From Rostrohypoxylon terebratum (taxonomy: Eukaryota > Ascomycota > Sordariomycetes > Xylariales > Hypoxylaceae), in contig MU385903.1 in NCBI GenBank assembly GCA_022497145.1, forward strand, positions 62,001 to 126,000: 64,000 nt of DNA, given 5' to 3'. The notes beneath the pieces are model-generated. The model had not been told where the DNA came from. It saw nothing but the letters and a program-made list of their open reading frames with translations, and did not search any database. Made by a program: the position numbers and the translations under genes. Below, one piece after another: positions 23,582 to 34,416 of the stretch (its first letter is position 1; each line of letters opens with the position of its first letter).

Positions 23582-24748
23582 TTAAAATTCCATGCTTTTC
23601 TTAGACTCTGATTTTTTCTGCTCTTGCTCATCCTCGCCAACAGGAGATAGGTAGAATGGTTTGATTACCAAACCCTTCGATCGGCTTAGACTGAATGAAA
23701 GATCACCGTGAGCGACATAACTCTCTGAAGAACCGCCACCTTTCTCGTGGAAGATTGGTAGAGTATGAACCTTCACTAGACCTTGTGTCTGTTCATCTGA
23801 CTTAGAGCTTGACTTAGAAGACGGCGGTGGAACATGGACGGCGGTATTCTGGAATGGGATGAGCTCGAAAACGCCATCGCTTAGTAACTCCATCCAGCGT
23901 GTAAGTCCGGTAGTCCGGGGGTACAGTGAAAGTGGTAAACTTGTAACCGCTGTAAGTCTCGTAGGGTACTGCCTCAATAATCCTCGCAAAGCATGTAGAA
24001 ATTGCAAAACCTCTTCTGGACGTATAGAAGAGCTAGAGTAGCTGGTAGGAGATATGAGGCCAGGTACTATGACCCGATGAATCCACGACGCCGGTGAGTT
24101 CGCCAGCTTATAAGCAATATCCTTAATAAATTGCTTAAATGGCGACAAAGCGTCCTTTGGGAGAGGGGCACCGGGGACGCTCGCTGAAGGGTGAAACCCT
24201 ATCTGACCCTTTACATCAGTGGGACCAAGCTTTTTTGTGAGGTCGAAGGAGTGGCAAAATATCGAATTTGTTCCCGTTGTCGAACTACTCTGTCGTTGAA
24301 CTGCGTTTCTATCTCTTGGAGCCCCACCAGAGGCCAGGCTCTCATATCTCCAAGCTATTTTCATCTTATCGTCAGTCGGAGATTCTGACTTGCTGGATGA
24401 CTTTTTATCGTCGGTAGAAAGACCGGGAAGTTCGTGGCGCCAGCTTTCATGCATACCGAGAACATGAACTTGGTGCCCCTGAATCATGCCCTCGGCAGCA
24501 TAATAGCGAAGGAGTACCCCGGCGAAATCAGTGGTGCCGTGCTCTCCGATGAGAAGTGAAGTACCTAGTGGCAGGCCAGCATGTCCAGCAAGTAGGCTGT
24601 CTAGAGATATTGTTCCAGTAGAAGTAGCCGGCCGACCGTCAACGGGAGACGGCCTCACGCCTGGAATAGGCGCATTATCTATCTTCGACGATGTAGACTG
24701 AGATGGGTTTGCGCTACTAATCACAGCATTTCTTTTTCGGAAAGACAT
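23582..24748 (-). CDS. ELP4: Elongator complex protein 4
   Basis: Subunit of the Elp4-6 hexameric sub-complex of Elongator, which with Elp1-3 makes the wobble-uridine modifications of cytosolic tRNAs (including tRNA-Gln-UUG). Single exon, 388 residues. Start MSFRKRN, then PGVRPSPVDGRPATSTGT and SLDSLLAGHAGLPLGTSLLI, where the RecA-like fold replaces the Walker A loop, and DFAGVLLRYYAAEGMIQGH. Later segments such as HRVIVPGLISPTSY and FLHALRGLLRQYPTRLTAV are also typical of Elp4/PAXNEB. The C-terminal Ser/Lys-rich tail is ordinary for fungi. The 5' side faces RPB8 (divergent, 577 bases apart). Confidence 0.93.
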   Translation of the reverse strand: MSFRKRNAVISSANPSQSTSSKIDNAPIPGVRPSPVDGRPATSTGTISLDSLLAGHAGLPLGTSLLIGEHGTTDFAGVLLRYYAAEGMIQGHQVHVLGMHESWRHELPGLSTDDKKSSSKSESPTDDKMKIAWRYESLASGGAPRDRNAVQRQSSSTTGTNSIFCHSFDLTKKLGPTDVKGQIGFHPSASVPGAPLPKDALSPFKQFIKDIAYKLANSPASWIHRVIVPGLISPTSYSSSSIRPEEVLQFLHALRGLLRQYPTRLTAVTSLPLSLYPRTTGLTRWMELLSDGVFELIPFQNTAVHVPPPSSKSSSKSDEQTQGLVKVHTLPIFHEKGGGSSESYVAHGDLSFSLSRSKGLVIKPFYLSPVGEDEQEQKKSESKKSMEF

Positions 24749-25325
24749 GATCCTGGGACTTGAACCTCGAAATCACCTTATGCTCAAAAATCAGTTCCTA
24801 GATTGAGGTACGAAGTAGGGCATAGAAGTGATGTAACTGGCAGCTTGGGTTTCGTTTAGGTATAGAAGAATCGGCGCCTGTAAATTTACTGAGATAGATC
24901 TTGAGATAATTGGGGTCTTATATCGGAACTAATACCGTTTCTAGCCTAGTTCATTACTCAATTTCCTTCGTCACACTTTCCAGTAACAAAGAAAAAAAAA
25001 GTTTAGTTCCAAGGTTAATAGAACCTTTTGCTCTAATAGCGCTATAACAGAGCCTCAAGGACCCCCGTAAATACAAGGCTTCACCGCTTTCAGCGCACCC
25101 CGCAATAACTGCAGAATTCTTAATAGGCGCTGAACCTTCCTGACCTGCAAAGGAAAAAAAAAATACAATTCTACATAGTTACAGGTGCAGTCACACAAAG
25201 TCACAACGTCGGAACGCCAATCCAAACTCAAAACCTGTCCCCGACCAACTGTGCAACTCACGCCTCTCCTTTCACTTAAATCCCACGAGGAAACCGCAAA
25301 TCGAATCCAATCAGCCACCCAAAAA
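24749..25325. promoter_or_regulatory. Divergent promoter region, ELP4 / RPB8
   Basis: 577 bases between divergent start codons. Contains A-rich tracts near 24989-25000 and 25154-25163. No TATA box or gene recognised. Confidence 0.5.
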
Positions 25326-25868
25326 ATGACCAACCTAGCCGCGGGCGACGCCCAGCTGTTCGAGGACACGTTCACGGTGACGGACCACGATCAGAGCAAG
25401 TACGACCGCGTGGCGCGCATCGTGGCGACCTCGACCGACAACCAGACGACCATGTCCCTCGACATCAACACCGAGCTCTTCCACATCCGCCCCGGCGTCA
25501 ACATCGAGGTGCTGCTGGCCACCAGCCTGAGCCTCGACGGCGCCAAGGACGAGGACGAGGAGAAGGGCTGGCGGCACGTCCGCGGCGAGAACACCCTCGC
25601 CGACATGTACGACTATGTGTGCTATGGCAAGATCTACAAGTTCGAGGACGGTGTCGATGGACAGACTATGTAACGCGCCTTGAAATGTTTTTTATTCTCT
25701 CTCTCTTTGTTGTTAGGGGAGTCGCTATATTGTGTGATGATGCTAATATGCCGGGTTCGCAGTCGCGCGTACATATCGTTCGGCGGATTGCTGATGCAGA
25801 TCGAGGGTCCCTACAAGAAGTTGACGCCCTTGCGCGTCGAGCACGCCTACCTCCTTATCAAGAAATGA
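25326..25868 (+). CDS. RPB8: RNA polymerases I, II and III subunit ABC3 (Rpb8)
   Basis: Small OB-fold subunit shared by the three nuclear RNA polymerases. Model: join(25326..25669, 25763..25868), 149 residues, the usual length. Exon 1 gives DAQLFEDTFTVTDHDQSKYD and MSLDINTELFHIRPG, then MYDYVCYGKIYKFE. Exon 2 gives YISFGGLLMQIEGPYKKLTP and ends VEHAYLLIKK, the family C-terminus. The donor GTAACG is weak but phase and protein fit. The acidic loop DGAKDEDEEKGW is usual in fungi. Start chosen at the ATG preceding TNLAAGDAQLF; an upstream open extension has no ATG-initiated homology. Confidence 0.93.
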
Positions 25869-26126
25869 TCCACTACTTTCACGTATCTCACCATCCATCA
25901 ACGAGTTCGCGATAGATTACGAGTTAGTATGGAATTTGAATTTGGGAGGCGCCGGCGTAGAAGGGGCATCATCATTGCTTGTTACGGTTATGGCTACATA
26001 TAGGTAGCAATTGACGCTAATTTGCGCCGATTATGTGAGCTGGGTAAAGCTATTGTACATATAAGCAGTTGCTGGCCACAATTTGTTTATGAAGATGGAT
26101 GACGATCATCCGGTAAATGGGACTTG

Positions 26127-27490
26127 TCAAGTCGCTGTGGGAGCGCCAACTTGGTGGGGTCCCGGGAAGGGCAGTTTCCGATGCAACCGCCTCACGATCT
26201 CCTCGTATTCGGGCTCGTTCTCTGGCGTTATGATGCCATGGCGGATGAAGAAATCCACCAAGATCAGGCCACAATTAGGTTTAAACTGACCTTGGGCGAG
26301 TTTCTCTCGTACCTCGTTTACAGATGATAGCCAAAACGCAGCGACCTCGCCATCTTTGGCTACGGGTTGAAAGTCTTTCGTAAACTCAATGTCATATACC
26401 CACTGCGTCTCGGGAAATATCTGACCCGCCTCGCCACCCGACCGTTCGTCCGTGATATATATGTATGTGACCGTGCCCACGAACTTGGCCCTCTCCTTCA
26501 TAAGCTCTTCGGGAATACCCGCCTCCTCGTCCGCCTCACGGATGATGCATTCGAAAGGATCCTCACCCGTCATGAGACCGCCCGCCACCGAGTTATCCAA
26601 CATGTTGGGGTACGTGGATTTGTTAGCGGCCCTTTTGGCTACCAAGATTTTCATCCCGTGGCTCGCCGTCTCATCTTTCACGTAAGCTGTCATGTGGACG
26701 CCGTAACGCATGATCCCCAGTAATCCCGTGCCGGCACGCTCGATATCGTATAGAACCTCATCATCGCTACCGTAGACAGGCCACAGCTCGTTCCTCCAGC
26801 CGCGTAAGTGTTTAAACGTGTCCTTCTCCCGCCAGTACTTCATCAAACCTCCCACACGTGCTGTTCTCTCTTCCCTGGTAGGTAGCTCAAAGGCACGCAC
26901 CGTACGCTTGGCTTCATCTACAATGACCGGACCTCTGACTTCTTCAGGGGTAGCTAGGAGAATTTTGAGGACAGAGTCGAGCATAAAGCCTAGCTGCTGA
27001 CCGTCCTTCCATACTAACGTATACAGCGTCTTTTGGAGAATTCCATACGCTGTGAGCTCCTTGTCTTCGTAAGGAAAACTACACGATTAGAGGTGTATGA
27101 GTTCTATTATATATCATCTACTATGCTAAAATAGAGGGACATAGCTTACGCATCTGCCTCCTTCACGATATCGAGGTTGCTCATGAGCCCCGACATGTTG
27201 GACTCGCGGAGTTTCCTAAGAGTCTTGTGGATAGTGGATATGGATGTGCCGGAGCTGTAGGCTCTATAAGGAACCCCTGGATTGCATGTGGACAGAAAAT
27301 ATGTTGTAAAAGGCGTTTGATACCTGTAGTTTGTAGGTTTGTTGTTACAAGTCTGTGGTTGAAGTGATGTGTGTCTTATCTTGTTTCGTTCAGGAGGATG
27401 GCGGTTTGCTTGTCCTCGTAGGAGAAGCTCGAGCTGTGGTTGGCGTCCAAAATTCTTTCTGATGGCTTCTCTTGCCGCCTCACCTGACAT
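26127..27490 (-). CDS. Nudix hydrolase with DUF4743 N-terminal domain (thiamin-pyrophosphokinase-related)
   Basis: Model: complement(26127..27078, 27150..27490), up to 430 residues; intron GTAAGC to TGTAG. The core begins SNLDIVKEADAFPYED, the N-terminal domain of yeast YJR142W-type proteins, and the Nudix box reads GGLMTGEDPFECIIREADEEAGI, matching G-x5-E-x7-RE-x2-EE-x-G. Yeast and plant relatives hydrolyse damaged thiamin diphosphate derivatives, so a housecleaning role is likely. About 98 residues precede the usual start (MSGLMSNLD). They are basic and end RAYSSGTSIS, which could be a mitochondrial presequence; alternatively this stretch holds an unrecognised intron (a GTATCA donor and CCAG acceptor lie near 27325 and 27280). 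The N-terminus is therefore uncertain. Confidence 0.82.
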
Positions 27491-28025
27491 GCTACTAGGC
27501 AAGTAGTAGTTTTTTCTAGGCCTAGAATGAATAGAATCAGACTAAGATACTATCAAATAATATGTAGAAATGAATATTAGTTGGTCTTGTTCATAAATCC
27601 CGACGTGTTTCGGGGGTTAGAACCTTGAAGAGATAGGGTTGAGGTTAGCGTCTTACTGTTACCAATTGGTAACGCAGCTCGCAGCTACCCCACCAGGTAA
27701 CATGGATGGAACCTTGCAGCACCTTCCCGTCACATCCTTTCTGCCCCTCCATGCCGATGACGTCGAATTCCATCCGAAAGAGCTTCGAAATTTCCTCCTT
27801 TCGCAGTAAATTCCCCATTCCAGCTACAATTGATCATCTCCAGCTGTGTAAGCCCACGAGGAGACCTTCCGGTTCACTTCAAGCCCTTCTAGGGTCTTGG
27901 AAAAAGCCAGCAGATCCAGAGGTTGTTTGTCCGATTGCATCCCATCGCCCACGCACGCACCTCAAAACGGCGGACAACAGGTCCAAAGCCAAAAGCCAAA
28001 AGCTACCAATCCTCCGACACGAGCG
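27491..28025. promoter_or_regulatory. Divergent promoter region, Nudix gene / Hikeshi gene
   Basis: 535 bases. A perfect GTTACCAATTGGTAAC palindrome lies at about 27658-27673. An AAGCCAAAAGCCAAAAGC direct repeat is at about 27985-28002, just before the Hikeshi start. No gene recognised. Confidence 0.5.
27658..27673. promoter_or_regulatory. 16-bp perfect palindrome in a divergent promoter
   Basis: The sequence GTTACCAATTGGTAAC reads the same on both strands and sits between the divergent Nudix and Hikeshi genes. Such symmetry fits a dimeric transcription-factor site, but no known factor is assigned. Confidence 0.4.
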
Positions 28026-28670
28026 ATGTCCGCACCGCAACCGCTCTTCGGGCTCCTGCCAGCCGGGCAACCGCTCCTAACGACGCCGACCTCACAACCG
28101 CAACCCTCGAACTTCCTCTACGCGATCCCCCACGCGATCCCCTCTCCCGCGAACCCAACCCCGAAGCCCTTCTCCCACCTGGCCGTCTTCCTGCTCCCGG
28201 GCGTCGAGCTGCCCCCAGGAACCGCCGCCGGCATCTACGTCGCCCTGAACCCGTCCGCCCTCGCCGCCTCCGACGGCTCCGACCCGCGCTTCCAGTTCCT
28301 CGGCGGCGTCGGCCCGGGCAAGGAGAGCGCCGTGTTCAAGCTCTCGCCCAGCTCCGCCGACGGCGTCGTCGTCATCGGCATCAGCGTCGAGGACGCCTCT
28401 GCCGTCGCCGAGAAGATCCAGCAATTACACCCCGAATCCGGCACTTCGACTGCGGTCGTGCACGCCGGAGCCGCAGCGGGGACGCCGTCGACGCAGGTCC
28501 TCGCGCAGCGCATAATACAAAACGCCTTCAACTTCCTCTCCGGCTTCAGCGGCACCGTGGGGGCCGGGGGCGTCGAGGTCGTGCCGCTGAAGGCTTTCCA
28601 AGACTGGTGGCGCAAGTTCGAGAATAAAGTCCGAAACGATCCCACGTTTCTAGAGAGAGAGCAGGATTAA
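28026..28670 (+). CDS. OPI10: Hikeshi/Opi10 family Hsp70 nuclear-import carrier
   Basis: Single exon, 214 residues. N-terminal FGLLPAGQPL is the family start. PFSHLAVFLLPGVELPPGTA, FQFLGGVGPGKESAVFKLS and a C-terminal QNAFNFLSGFSG with VVPLKAFQDWWRKFENKVRN complete the Hikeshi domain over its whole normal length. Human Hikeshi carries Hsp70 into the nucleus on heat stress; yeast Opi10 mutants overproduce inositol, with unclear mechanism. The coding sequence is strongly GC-biased at third positions, so the +1 frame is also open over 230 codons and should not be mistaken for a gene. Confidence 0.93.
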   Translation: MSAPQPLFGLLPAGQPLLTTPTSQPQPSNFLYAIPHAIPSPANPTPKPFSHLAVFLLPGVELPPGTAAGIYVALNPSALAASDGSDPRFQFLGGVGPGKESAVFKLSPSSADGVVVIGISVEDASAVAEKIQQLHPESGTSTAVVHAGAAAGTPSTQVLAQRIIQNAFNFLSGFSGTVGAGGVEVVPLKAFQDWWRKFENKVRNDPTFLEREQD

Positions 28671-29301
28671 ATGATGTCGGATGGAAGAATAGTGGAAAAA
28701 TTAATAAGGAGGGGGGAGTTAGTTGAAAGAATTCATGTGTTGGGAGAGAAAAGAGATGAGGAATAATACGTGACAGCTGGTTCATAAAGCAAGATACGAG
28801 GGGTTCGATGCCTCGGAATAGAATCGACACCTGTGGCTAGTTCTCGAAGGCAAGATGACTTTGTAATACTACTGTTTGTCTACATTGTATTCGACTCGTT
28901 TAAAATAATGTAACCTACCTAAGAGCCTAAGGGAATTTCTCTTCACACATGACAACAGTTGAGGCATATGTACATAATGGCGCGTCGGCCAATTGAGTTA
29001 TAGTGATCTCGTATATTCAGACCGTGCGGTCAAAGTAATGTGTTGGAAGAGCTTTGACAGCTAACTTCTAAAGGGACAACGTCTCCCGTCAATAAATTCA
29101 AGATGCTTTTGCTCCAAGCTGACTTCGTCAAGGTTCGTTCCCGTGAATCACAAGAAGCCTCAATCCTATGCCGCCGATAAACTCCGTTTGTCATATGCCC
29201 CTAATCCTGGTAACTCCGGACCTGTATCCCTACAAGTGACGTACTGCTTGAGCAATATGAGGTAGATGCTCATTTGGTACAAGAATAGAATACACTGTGA
29301 A
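28671..29301. other. Convergent spacer, no gene recognised
   Basis: 3' flanks of the Hikeshi and YND1 genes. No coding or structural RNA signature was found. Confidence 0.5.
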
Positions 29302-31460
29302 TTAATCCTCATTTAGAGGGCTCATTAATGGGCTCTTCAGTCTGGTGGGACTGGCCGCTCGACTCCTCCGGCCGGCGTTGAGCATTTGTGGAAAAAGTCT
29401 CTCGCGACTTTCTGTTCGGACCACTAATCCGCTTCGGTCAAGGGCGTTCCCTGGCTGTGCATGTTTCTTCAGATCATCGAAGGAACTCATGTTCAGTTTC
29501 GGCGTAGCAAGACCAGACGATCGGCCAACTCGCGACGCTCCGGCGCTACTATCGGAATGATCGCCCTCATCTGAAGAAGCATCCCCTAATTCGAATTGGT
29601 CTGCATCACCTTCCTCCAAGACTCTCTCGTAATTGTAGGATCCGCGACCGAAGAGCTTGTGTGTGATGGTGGATATTCCGAAACCAGCCTTCCGTGAACT
29701 GCCAGAGCGGCGGCGGCGGCGCAACACCTTGTTGACTTTACCGTATAGCCGCATTCGTCGATCCCTTTTCCGTAATAAGAAAGCAAGTAAAAAGAAAATT
29801 ATCACGAAGAAAAAGAACCCAGGAGTAGACTTTGATTTAGCATGGTCTATGAGGTCCTCGGCAGTATCACTCCAGTTGTCGTCGTCGTCGATTGCCGATG
29901 TTGTGTTGTAATTGGATCCGGCGTATTGGAAGTCGGAGGGGATACCCTTTACATTGCTTCCAAATCCGACGGGGAGATGGTAGTTGTCCTTGGGAGGTAT
30001 TTGGCCGGCCGCATAGAGTACTATCTTCCCAAGCGTCCAACTTATCTCGATATTGTTAACTTCGTCGGCAGCTTGGAATGGGCTAAGGAATCCCTTTTGC
30101 TTGGCGGCCTCTCCGATTCCTTTTGTCACGTTGATTCCAGGAGTCGGCGTACTTTCTATACCATATCTCGGTATGCCAATGCCTTCGTGCAGTACGCTAA
30201 TCAGCCAAGATGCCTTGAAGCAGGCCTCCTGAGCTTCCTTGCCGTGATCTTTCTTACGCGCCTCGACATTTGCTTCAATCTCTTCCCAATGCCGACTACA
30301 GAATTCCACCACCTTCTTCTGATATGTGTTGAAGTCGTAGGCGGTGTCGTCGTTCTTGTTCGCAAATACTCCGTGAGTCGTGTGCCAATATTCGGAGACC
30401 CCTACAAAATGGTTCACGTCAAAATCGATCGGAGGAACGTGCTGGCCGTTGAATAAGCAGGGCTTATCCTCGCACGCAACATCTTTGCCTAATAAAGGCC
30501 TTGTTCGTCTCAAACACTCGTCGAATTCGCCAGTGCCAACCAGCTCAAGTTCCTTCGAGGTCCCCTTGATAGTCTCACCCTTCTCGTTGGTTCGGAGTCC
30601 CCTTGGTAGACAAGGATCAGGTACCTCGTGCTCGCCATTGATTAAGAATTCGTCAATCAAAGTTTTGACATATCGTTGCCGAGCCTGGTTAACACCAAAT
30701 CCGAGCCACGTCGAGGTGAAGACCTTGTACTCCTTTGGCGCACCGTTTAAACTTCGCATCCGTAGTAATTTGAGGTCATTCCCGTGTTCTTCGGCTACAG
30801 TCGCGTTTGGTGCGAAGGCGATTTGCGCCGAAGCACCACCCATATCTAGAAATCCATATGTGTGATGATTCTTACCATGGGCATGTCCTTCTGGGTCGTC
30901 GAAGCCTTTTAGGAGATAATTGGCTGCTATCCATCCATACAAACCTTCCGTCTCCCCCGGGATAACCTGTATATGCGTGTCGCAATCGGGGAGGAAGAAC
31001 TTCGTGTTTGCGCGAAAATAGGAGCATGTCTCCGTTATAACTGCACGCTGCTGTGTAGGTGGTAATAATCGCATGCCGGCAGTGGCCATGAGAAATATGG
31101 GGGTATCGGCATGTTTGTCGTCGGGTATAACATCGAGTGCACGTTCTACCAACTCTTGCAAATGGTCGGGTCCAACGTCTTCGGGGTGTTCGCCGAACGT
31201 TGAAATACCAGGTCGTATCTTTTTCGTCCATTTGTCCTTGGTGACGATATTCGGTAAGCTGTGCAGTTCGGCATATGTCGCATCTTTAACTGCTTTTGCG
31301 GAATCGAGCCATCGATAAATGTGTAGACGTGTTCCCGAGGAACCGGCATCTAATATGACACCCCATCGCCCTAGTTCGCAGTGGATGTTAGTTTGAAATG
31401 TTGAAGCTTAATTGTAGATGGTAGTTGGTGACAGGTGATATGCTTACATTTCTTCCCCAT
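29302..31460 (-). CDS. YND1: Golgi apyrase (nucleoside di/triphosphatase), Ynd1 type
   Basis: Hydrolyses nucleoside di- and triphosphates in the Golgi lumen, clearing GDP/UDP from glycosyl transfer so nucleotide sugars can enter. Model: complement(29302..31370, 31448..31460), 693 residues. Exon 1 is only 13 bases (MGKK plus one base); splicing restores the conserved start WRWGVILDAGSSGTR. Apyrase regions seen: ACR1 DAGSSGTR (12-19), ACR2 TAGMRLL, ACR3 IPGETEGLYGWIAANY, ACR4 FLDMGGASAQIAF. A membrane span (GFFFFVIIFFLLAFLL) near residue 555 is followed by a basic, Ser-rich cytosolic tail of about 120 residues. The single C-terminal span is the Ynd1 arrangement, distinguishing it from Gda1. Confidence 0.93.
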
Positions 31461-34416
31461 GACGATAGAGGTTCGAAGAGTTGCAAGGCCAGGTTACAGC
31501 GAAAGGGGGGAAGAGGCGCAATCGATGCGATATTAAGCTAGTTGCAAATTGTCGAACATCGATATCTAATATCGCAGCATGACTTCGATATGGCTTAACA
31601 AGTAGGTGACGAAAGTGACGAGGGTGACGAGGGTGACGACAGTGACGAAAGAAGGTTCATGCAAGAATGCGAAAGATGGTGTGGTGTAAAGTGAGGTGTG
31701 AGGTGTGACGACAGAGTGGTTTCAAGCTTTGTTTCGATTACGCGTTCTATGAGAGAGAAGAATAGGTGTATAAATGTATAAATAGCTTAATAGTTATTAG
31801 GTTAATTGTTTGTGTTTAGTAGGGTAAGAGCGAAGGAATAGAAGAATAAGAAACCGTTTCGAATAACGAGCGAGGATTATGTCAGACTGGTCAGATAGGA
31901 TTTCAATACTAGACACTAGGACACTGGGACACTAGGTATAAAAAAAAAGGGTCGTTGTTGAAATTCTGTCGTCGTCTGTTGTCTAAAACGAAGGGCACCG
32001 TTGGAAGGATGGTGGTGGTAGGTGGTATGTATTTGGATGACGGGAGATCTACTCGAGACAGATTGTGCAAGTTGTGTCTCCAGAGTCCAGAGACTTGGAC
32101 CTAGAAAACTAGAAACGGAGGCGAAGACGTGGGTGGAGGCCGAATCCTGGTTTAATGTCTTTTTTTGGTATGGGATAAAGCGGGCCTACCAGTAGTAACA
32201 GCCAATTACATTAGCCATTTACCGTTCGTAATCAACGCTACCGGGACATAGCGTAATTCTAAAGTACTTCGAAGTATCCCTTATTCACATCCACGGCTGT
32301 TCACCCATACTAGTACGTAGATACCACAGATACGCACTTAACGAACCATCCAATCTGATCTAACCAAAATTCTAACACGTGCTAAAGGAAATGAAGAGGA
32401 GCCGGTCTCAACCTTATCATTTCAGTGGTAATGCAGTACGTATGTACATGCATCTGTTGAATTAAGCTCATACATGCAAACCTTGAAGGCATACATAGTA
32501 CAAGTACTAAATAGGTAAGCACAAACAACATATTGGCATAGCAACGGTCTTGATTGAATTTCAGTCTAGACTTTCAAGGTTGTTAAGGTATGAATTGCTA
32601 CTAATATACGTAATAAAGCTTGAAAGAGGAATAATAGTAATACATCTCGCCATTCTCGTATAAACACCAGAATCAATCGATCATGGCCATATCCATGTTG
32701 ACTTGACTCAACTCACCATCAAATACGAACCGGGCAAATTCTCGAAACATGTAGAATTCCGATGCTACTACTAGGTACTAGAGAGCTAAGAGATGTTCGC
32801 AGCCAAGAACCGGCCCGAATAGTGGGGCTCATGTACGAATCCGCGAAATACATTTTTGTACATGCCAGGTACCTGCTCAATGGCAGGCTTGTGAAAGTAA
32901 AAAAAGGGGGGGCGGACCGCCCTACGTAATCTTTGTTTAATGCGTCAAAAATGACCTAGCAGCAGCAGCGCTGCAACAGCCAATCCCTGGTGGATTTAGC
33001 ACCCCATGCAGTTGCCATGTTACCAAATGTCTTGGAAGTTGGGCCAAGTTCTTTCTCCCTATATTCGCTTCCCCCAGGCGAGGAAATCGATCCCATCCAC
33101 ATAATCTGTCTGGCTGTCTGGCTGTATGGGGATCAAGGGATGCTTGAAACTCCAAGAGAGACTGCCTGACTGATTGAACAAAAGACAGCGAGAGTCGAGA
33201 CAACATACAATTCTACTATTAGTACACACGTAGCATCCGTCCTGATGCTTTTGTCGATGCAAAACCGACCGAGCCTCCGGATCGGCTCCTGCTAGTCGCG
33301 GCAATGATCTTCTGAGAGACCTGCCTTTAATGCCGCTATCACGCGTATCCGGGCAATCATCGACAATCCTCAGACTATGCAGTATTTCTTCCACCTCTCC
33401 CAACTCATGGAACTCCGTCACTTCCGTCTCCGATAGAAAAAGAAACCCCACGTTTGTCACGCTATCGACAGGCACAACAGCCATGCATCGCGGCTGATTC
33501 GCTTTGCTGCAACATTCATATGATCTCTTACCCAGTCGATCAATGGGCCCGACTAACGAACCCCCCCTGCTAGTATGTAAATGTAAGCGATCGTAGCCCA
33601 AGATAAGGTTACAAAAGAGGCAAAAAAGGCTATTGAAACTACAATTGCGCATATCCACCATGAGCTTCCAATCCAAGTGAAAATCGATGTTTGCGAATGC
33701 GGTGAATAGTATAAGCTATCTACGAATTGAACCGTTCAGACATGGTTCATGCACATGTAACCCAAGAGAAGCTTAGCCGTAGCTCCATATGCTAAGTCTA
33801 CTGCGACTCTCGACGCATCTAGTCCCATATATAACAGATAAGGCTATTCAAATGACTTATTAAGAGCATATAGCGTGACAATGTGCGAGTCCATATCGTG
33901 GTCTAGCTGTATCGTGTTTCGGTAAGAGTCGTAAATATCCCAATGCCCAGAGCTCCAGGCTTCTTCGTAAGCAGACTTTACTTCAACAACCTCTTTTAGT
34001 CAAGCAAATCTAGGCAAGCCTATCTCTAGTAAGTATTTGATACGCTTTAGATACCACATAATCAGCGACGGCAGTAAAAACACAGATATATTAGGTAGGT
34101 ACCTGAATCAAAAGGTAGGACTGGTAGGATTTAGGCGAGAGACTACCTAGTAGGTAGCGAGGCAGTAGTCACAAGAAACACCACTCCTCTCATGATTAGG
34201 TACCTATGTGACACGAATATACGAAGTATCCAATGACACAACACAATTTGGGGCTCGCACTGGTATTATTACTAGTAGCTAACTGCAATGACGTCTTATC
34301 TAATTCTAAAATTCAAAACGCATAGGTGAATTGAAGTGAACCGATCCAGACAAATGAGCCCATTCCCTCTATAACTTTCTAGCATACCGTATTCAACACC
34401 CGCATTAATAAGAAGC
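31461..34416. other. Long spacer between YND1 and STT4
   Basis: About 3 kb. Near YND1 lie GTGACGAGG-type 9-base direct repeats (about 31604-31650) and AGGTGTGAGGTGTGA repeats. TAGGTAGGTACC-type motifs recur at 34093-34155. The only long open frame is listed separately. No RNA gene was recognised. Confidence 0.45.
33059..33661 (-). CDS. Uncharacterised open frame, possible orphan gene
   Basis: Two hundred codons from the ATG at 33661, the longest open frame in a 3-kb gap. The product is cysteine-rich, with acidic middle segments such as ETEVTEFHELGEVEEILHSL. I recognise no domain, signal peptide or membrane span. Possible splice sites occur within it, so the true product, if any, could be shorter. 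It may be chance; expression or conservation evidence would be needed. Confidence 0.22.
   Translation of the reverse strand: MVDMRNCSFNSLFCLFCNLILGYDRLHLHTSRGGSLVGPIDRLGKRSYECCSKANQPRCMAVVPVDSVTNVGFLFLSETEVTEFHELGEVEEILHSLRIVDDCPDTRDSGIKGRSLRRSLPRLAGADPEARSVLHRQKHQDGCYVCTNSRIVCCLDSRCLLFNQSGSLSWSFKHPLIPIQPDSQTDYVDGIDFLAWGKRI

Noticed and set aside
27923..28627. A 234-codon open frame overlapping the Hikeshi gene in another frame
   Set aside because: Arg/Pro-rich product typical of a shifted frame in GC-biased coding DNA; the Hikeshi frame carries full family similarity.
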